Shown: in pieces, positions 61,822 through 64,000 of the stretch
Position numbering within the stretch: position 1 is the stretch's first letter
Layout: each line of letters starts with the position of its first letter
Assembly: GCA_023150835.1 (NCBI GenBank)
Contig: JAKLKB010000010.1
Coordinates: 1 to 64,000, forward strand
Length of the DNA stretch: 64,000 nucleotides
Direction: 5' to 3'
From: Myxococcota bacterium
Lineage (GTDB): Bacteria; Myxococcota_C; UBA6777
Made by a program: the position numbers and the translations under genes
The notes under the pieces: generated by a model
What the model was told of the DNA's origin: nothing
What the model saw: the letters and a program-made list of their open reading frames with translations, nothing else
Database searches by the model: none

Positions 61822-64000
61822 GGCTGCACCTTTTTGTGCGTAGGTTCGAGGGGGAGAGAAAACAGCAGAAAGCGCTGATCGGCGGTGATCTGCGTTTTGT
61901 CAGGACCGAGGACGGGTAAGCGGCCTTTTTGGGGCGACCACATCCCGATGTACATCTTGAGAGGCCGTCCGACGGGGAAATGCGCAGGGATCGAAAAGGT
62001 GTAGGTGTCGTGAAGATACATCCCGCGCTTCCATGCGTGAAGTGGCAAAAAGCCCTGCAAGGGCGGATGATCTGCGTTCCAAAAGGCTTTGGGGTGATCG
62101 GTTTCAAGGTGAAAAAACAGCCGCCATTCGGGAGGGATCGTTTGGAGGGTGTGGAAGTAGGTGGTAAGCGTGAGGCGAGTTTGTGGGCTGGGTCTTGTGG
62201 TGGAGAGCTGGTAGCCAAGGACGCGCAGATAAGGGCCGAACTGGGCTTGTTTGGGGAAAGCCACGATCGGAGGACGTTTGTGCATCATCTGGCCGATGCG
62301 TAAGAAACGGCGGGTTTCTTGGGTGAGCGTGTTGGAGATCTTCTGTGCGATGGGTGCAGAAAGAGGTGGCTTTTCGCGATCTTGTGGATCGGTGTGTTTG
62401 AATGGGCGAAAGTCTGTAAAAGCCCCGTGCATCCGCAGCCAGAGCTTTTTTTCTTGATCGATCCAAGCCATACGCCTGCGGTGTTGGGGAAAAGCGTACG
62501 AAGTGACAAGCAGATGCCGTTGGGGCGGAGGTGGGCGAAGAAGCGAGATGCCGTTGCTGTAGGTTTCGGGTGGAAGGGGTGTTTGTGGGGACAAAAGATC
62601 GATGACGGTGGGCCAGATATCGGGATGACCAGAGCGTTGTATCGGGCGTTGTATCGGGGTGGGAGCGCAAAGCAAAAAAGGAACTTGGGTGCGTGCGTTG
62701 ATGAAGTTGGGCGCGCCGTGTCCGAGCAGTCCGTGATCCCAGAATTCTTCGCCATGATCGCCCGTAAAGACGAGCAGGGTTTTTCGGCCTGTGCGTTGAA
62801 GCCTTGCGGCGATCTGTGCGACGAGATCATCGAGAAACAGCAGGCTGTTTTTGTAGCGGTTGAGGATCTTCTCTTTGAAGGGCAAGAGTTTGTGATCGAC
62901 GAGAAAGTGGTTGTAGTTTTCGGGCATCACGGGAAGATGGCGCGCAAAGCTCGGAGGGTACAAGTAGTTGTGGTGTGTTGCGTTGAGAAAAAGGAACAAG
63001 AAAAAGGGTTCTTTGGGCGGAGTTTTTAGAAAAGACTGGGCTTCTTGCAAGAGGCGCAGATCGTTTTGGTCGCTTCGTTGGTCGAAAAATTCTCTTTTTT
63101 GATCGAAGTGTCGAAGCAAGAGGCCCCCATGATCCCACCCTGTGAGCTTTGTAGAGACCATCGCAAGGGAGCGATAGCCATTTTTTTTGAGCAGTCGCAA
63201 CGGATATGGGGCGATATCGTGCTTGTGAAAAAAAGTGAGGTGGTAGGCGTGCAAGCCGTACAGGAGAGAGAACAGCCCCCACGTTGTGCTGTGCCCGCCC
63301 GAATGGTGTTGTGAAGAGACGAGACATCCACGTTGTTGGGCGATCTGTGTGATCTGTGGCATCCACGCGGGTTGAAGCATATCGCCACGCAGAGATTCCC
63401 CTGCAATAAAGACGATATCAGGACGTTGTGCGAGCGTTGGGGGCTGTTGTGCAGCGATATGAGGATAACGAACGGTGACAAGGGAGGTGGGGAGTGCAGA
63501 GGCTTGGGAAAGGCGTTGAAAGAAAGGCAAGGCTTCTGCAAAAGCAGTCGAAGATCGGGCTTCTTGGTGAAGTTTCCACAAAAAGAAGGGGGCGGTTGCT
63601 CCAAAGCTGCTGAACCACAGGGCAAAGGTGGAGATCCGTGTGTGGCTTGCGAGCGAGCGACACAGGCGCAAACAAAGGGCTTGAAGGCAGAGGAGCAAGA
63701 CAAAGCCGCCCAAGATCGAGGCATAGGTGATCGCGCTGATCTGGGTTTCTCGCTGAAAACTCGGATTCGTAAGGGCTTTAAGCACATAGTCGCTTTCGAG
63801 GTGAAGCCCCAACTCGCGGTAGGTTTTGGCATCGATCCACACATAAACCCAAACAGCGGAGAAAAACAGCGTCACCGCAGGCTCGAACAGCCATCGGGCC
63901 GAGCGAGTAGAACATCGAGCCGCAGCGGTACCCAACAAGCCCACGAAAAGCGCCACCAACGAACAGACCGAAAGACACGCCGCCGACGCAATACACGGAT
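61818..64000 (-). CDS. Membrane alkaline-phosphatase-superfamily enzyme, 5' end beyond the window
   Basis: At least 720 residues; the frame stays open to the window edge, so the true start may lie outside (the first in-frame start inside is a TTG at 63959). Three or more membrane helices are followed by an extracytoplasmic domain (FIAGESLRGDMLQP, then SGGHSTTWGLFSLLYG with a likely Thr nucleophile, and FTGDHGEEFWDHG) and one C-terminal beta module (EWRLFFHLETDHP and WKRGMYLHDTY) closely like those of its neighbour. It overlaps the next gene by 4 nt, so the two are co-translated paralogues. Confidence 0.8.
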   Translation of the reverse strand, partial: PCIASAACLSVCSLVALFVGLLGTAAARCSTRSARWLFEPAVTLFFSAVWVYVWIDAKTYRELGLHLESDYVLKALTNPSFQRETQISAITYASILGGFVLLLCLQALCLRLCRSLASHTRISTFALWFSSFGATAPFFLWKLHQEARSSTAFAEALPFFQRLSQASALPTSLVTVRYPHIAAQQPPTLAQRPDIVFIAGESLRGDMLQPAWMPQITQIAQQRGCLVSSQHHSGGHSTTWGLFSLLYGLHAYHLTFFHKHDIAPYPLRLLKKNGYRSLAMVSTKLTGWDHGGLLLRHFDQKREFFDQRSDQNDLRLLQEAQSFLKTPPKEPFFLFLFLNATHHNYLYPPSFARHLPVMPENYNHFLVDHKLLPFKEKILNRYKNSLLFLDDLVAQIAARLQRTGRKTLLVFTGDHGEEFWDHGLLGHGAPNFINARTQVPFLLCAPTPIQRPIQRSGHPDIWPTVIDLLSPQTPLPPETYSNGISLLRPPPPQRHLLVTSYAFPQHRRRMAWIDQEKKLWLRMHGAFTDFRPFKHTDPQDREKPPLSAPIAQKISNTLTQETRRFLRIGQMMHKRPPIVAFPKQAQFGPYLRVLGYQLSTTRPSPQTRLTLTTYFHTLQTIPPEWRLFFHLETDHPKAFWNADHPPLQGFLPLHAWKRGMYLHDTYTFSIPAHFPVGRPLKMYIGMWSPQKGRLPVLGPDKTQITADQRFLLFSLPLEPTHKKVQP

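Overview
The window looks like a chromosomal piece of a member of the Myxococcota or a related delta-proteobacterial lineage. The basis is gene content: homologues of the Glt (gliding/focal-adhesion) envelope machine, many TPR, HEAT and cysteine-rich lipoproteins, a Hanks-type kinase, a GAF-domain histidine kinase and myxobacterial-type outer-membrane beta-barrels. Shine-Dalgarno sites (AAGGAG/GGAGG) are clear, GTG and TTG starts are common, and the few promoters seen match a sigma-70 consensus. There are no rRNAs, no CRISPR array, no intact transposase and no prophage.

Layout. 0-9 kb: three small leftward genes of unknown role, a lipoprotein, a GAF/GAF histidine kinase, a JAMM metalloprotease, a Ser/Thr kinase, and a YfgM-BamB pair for outer-membrane biogenesis. 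9-13.8 kb: murG carrying a C-terminal HEAT-like extension overlaps mraY, which carries a cysteine-rich periplasmic insertion; a ceramidase-like membrane hydrolase follows. 13.8-18.3 kb: a secreted CAP protein, a 1.3 kb non-coding block full of repeats, and tex.

18.4-36.5 kb is the centre of interest. It is a long leftward gene series with the architecture and order of the Myxococcus glt genes (large TPR GltD-like, TPR lipoprotein GltE-like, small periplasmic GltF-like, FHA/TonB-like GltG-like, beta-barrel GltH-like). It is preceded by a GltC-like TPR protein, a GltA/B-like barrel and a von Willebrand A-domain lipoprotein. A GltJ (AgmX)-like protein is encoded nearby on the other strand. The AglRQS motor, MglA and the giant GltI are not in the window. 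An ORF between the gltE- and gltF-like genes is split by a frameshift at a 7-base homopolymer.

36.5-46.6 kb: ftsY and smc, then a cysteine-rich lipoprotein, a copper monooxygenase-like haem-motif lipoprotein and a TatT-like protein. 46.8-52 kb: tRNA-Met(CAT) with a clear promoter, two HEAT-repeat proteins, a TspO-like membrane protein and a decayed HEPN gene. 52-64 kb: a membrane pseudo-GTPase next to an intact GTPase, then a tightly coupled envelope-lipid operon: two membrane phosphatase/sulfatase-superfamily enzymes, a desaturase fused to a Rossmann domain, and phosphatidylserine decarboxylase.

Two families of dispersed non-coding repeats punctuate the intergenic spaces. One is a MITE-like element of about 114-124 bp with long terminal inverted repeats (4 copies). 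The other is an element of about 140 bp (6 copies) that usually lies next to a MITE.
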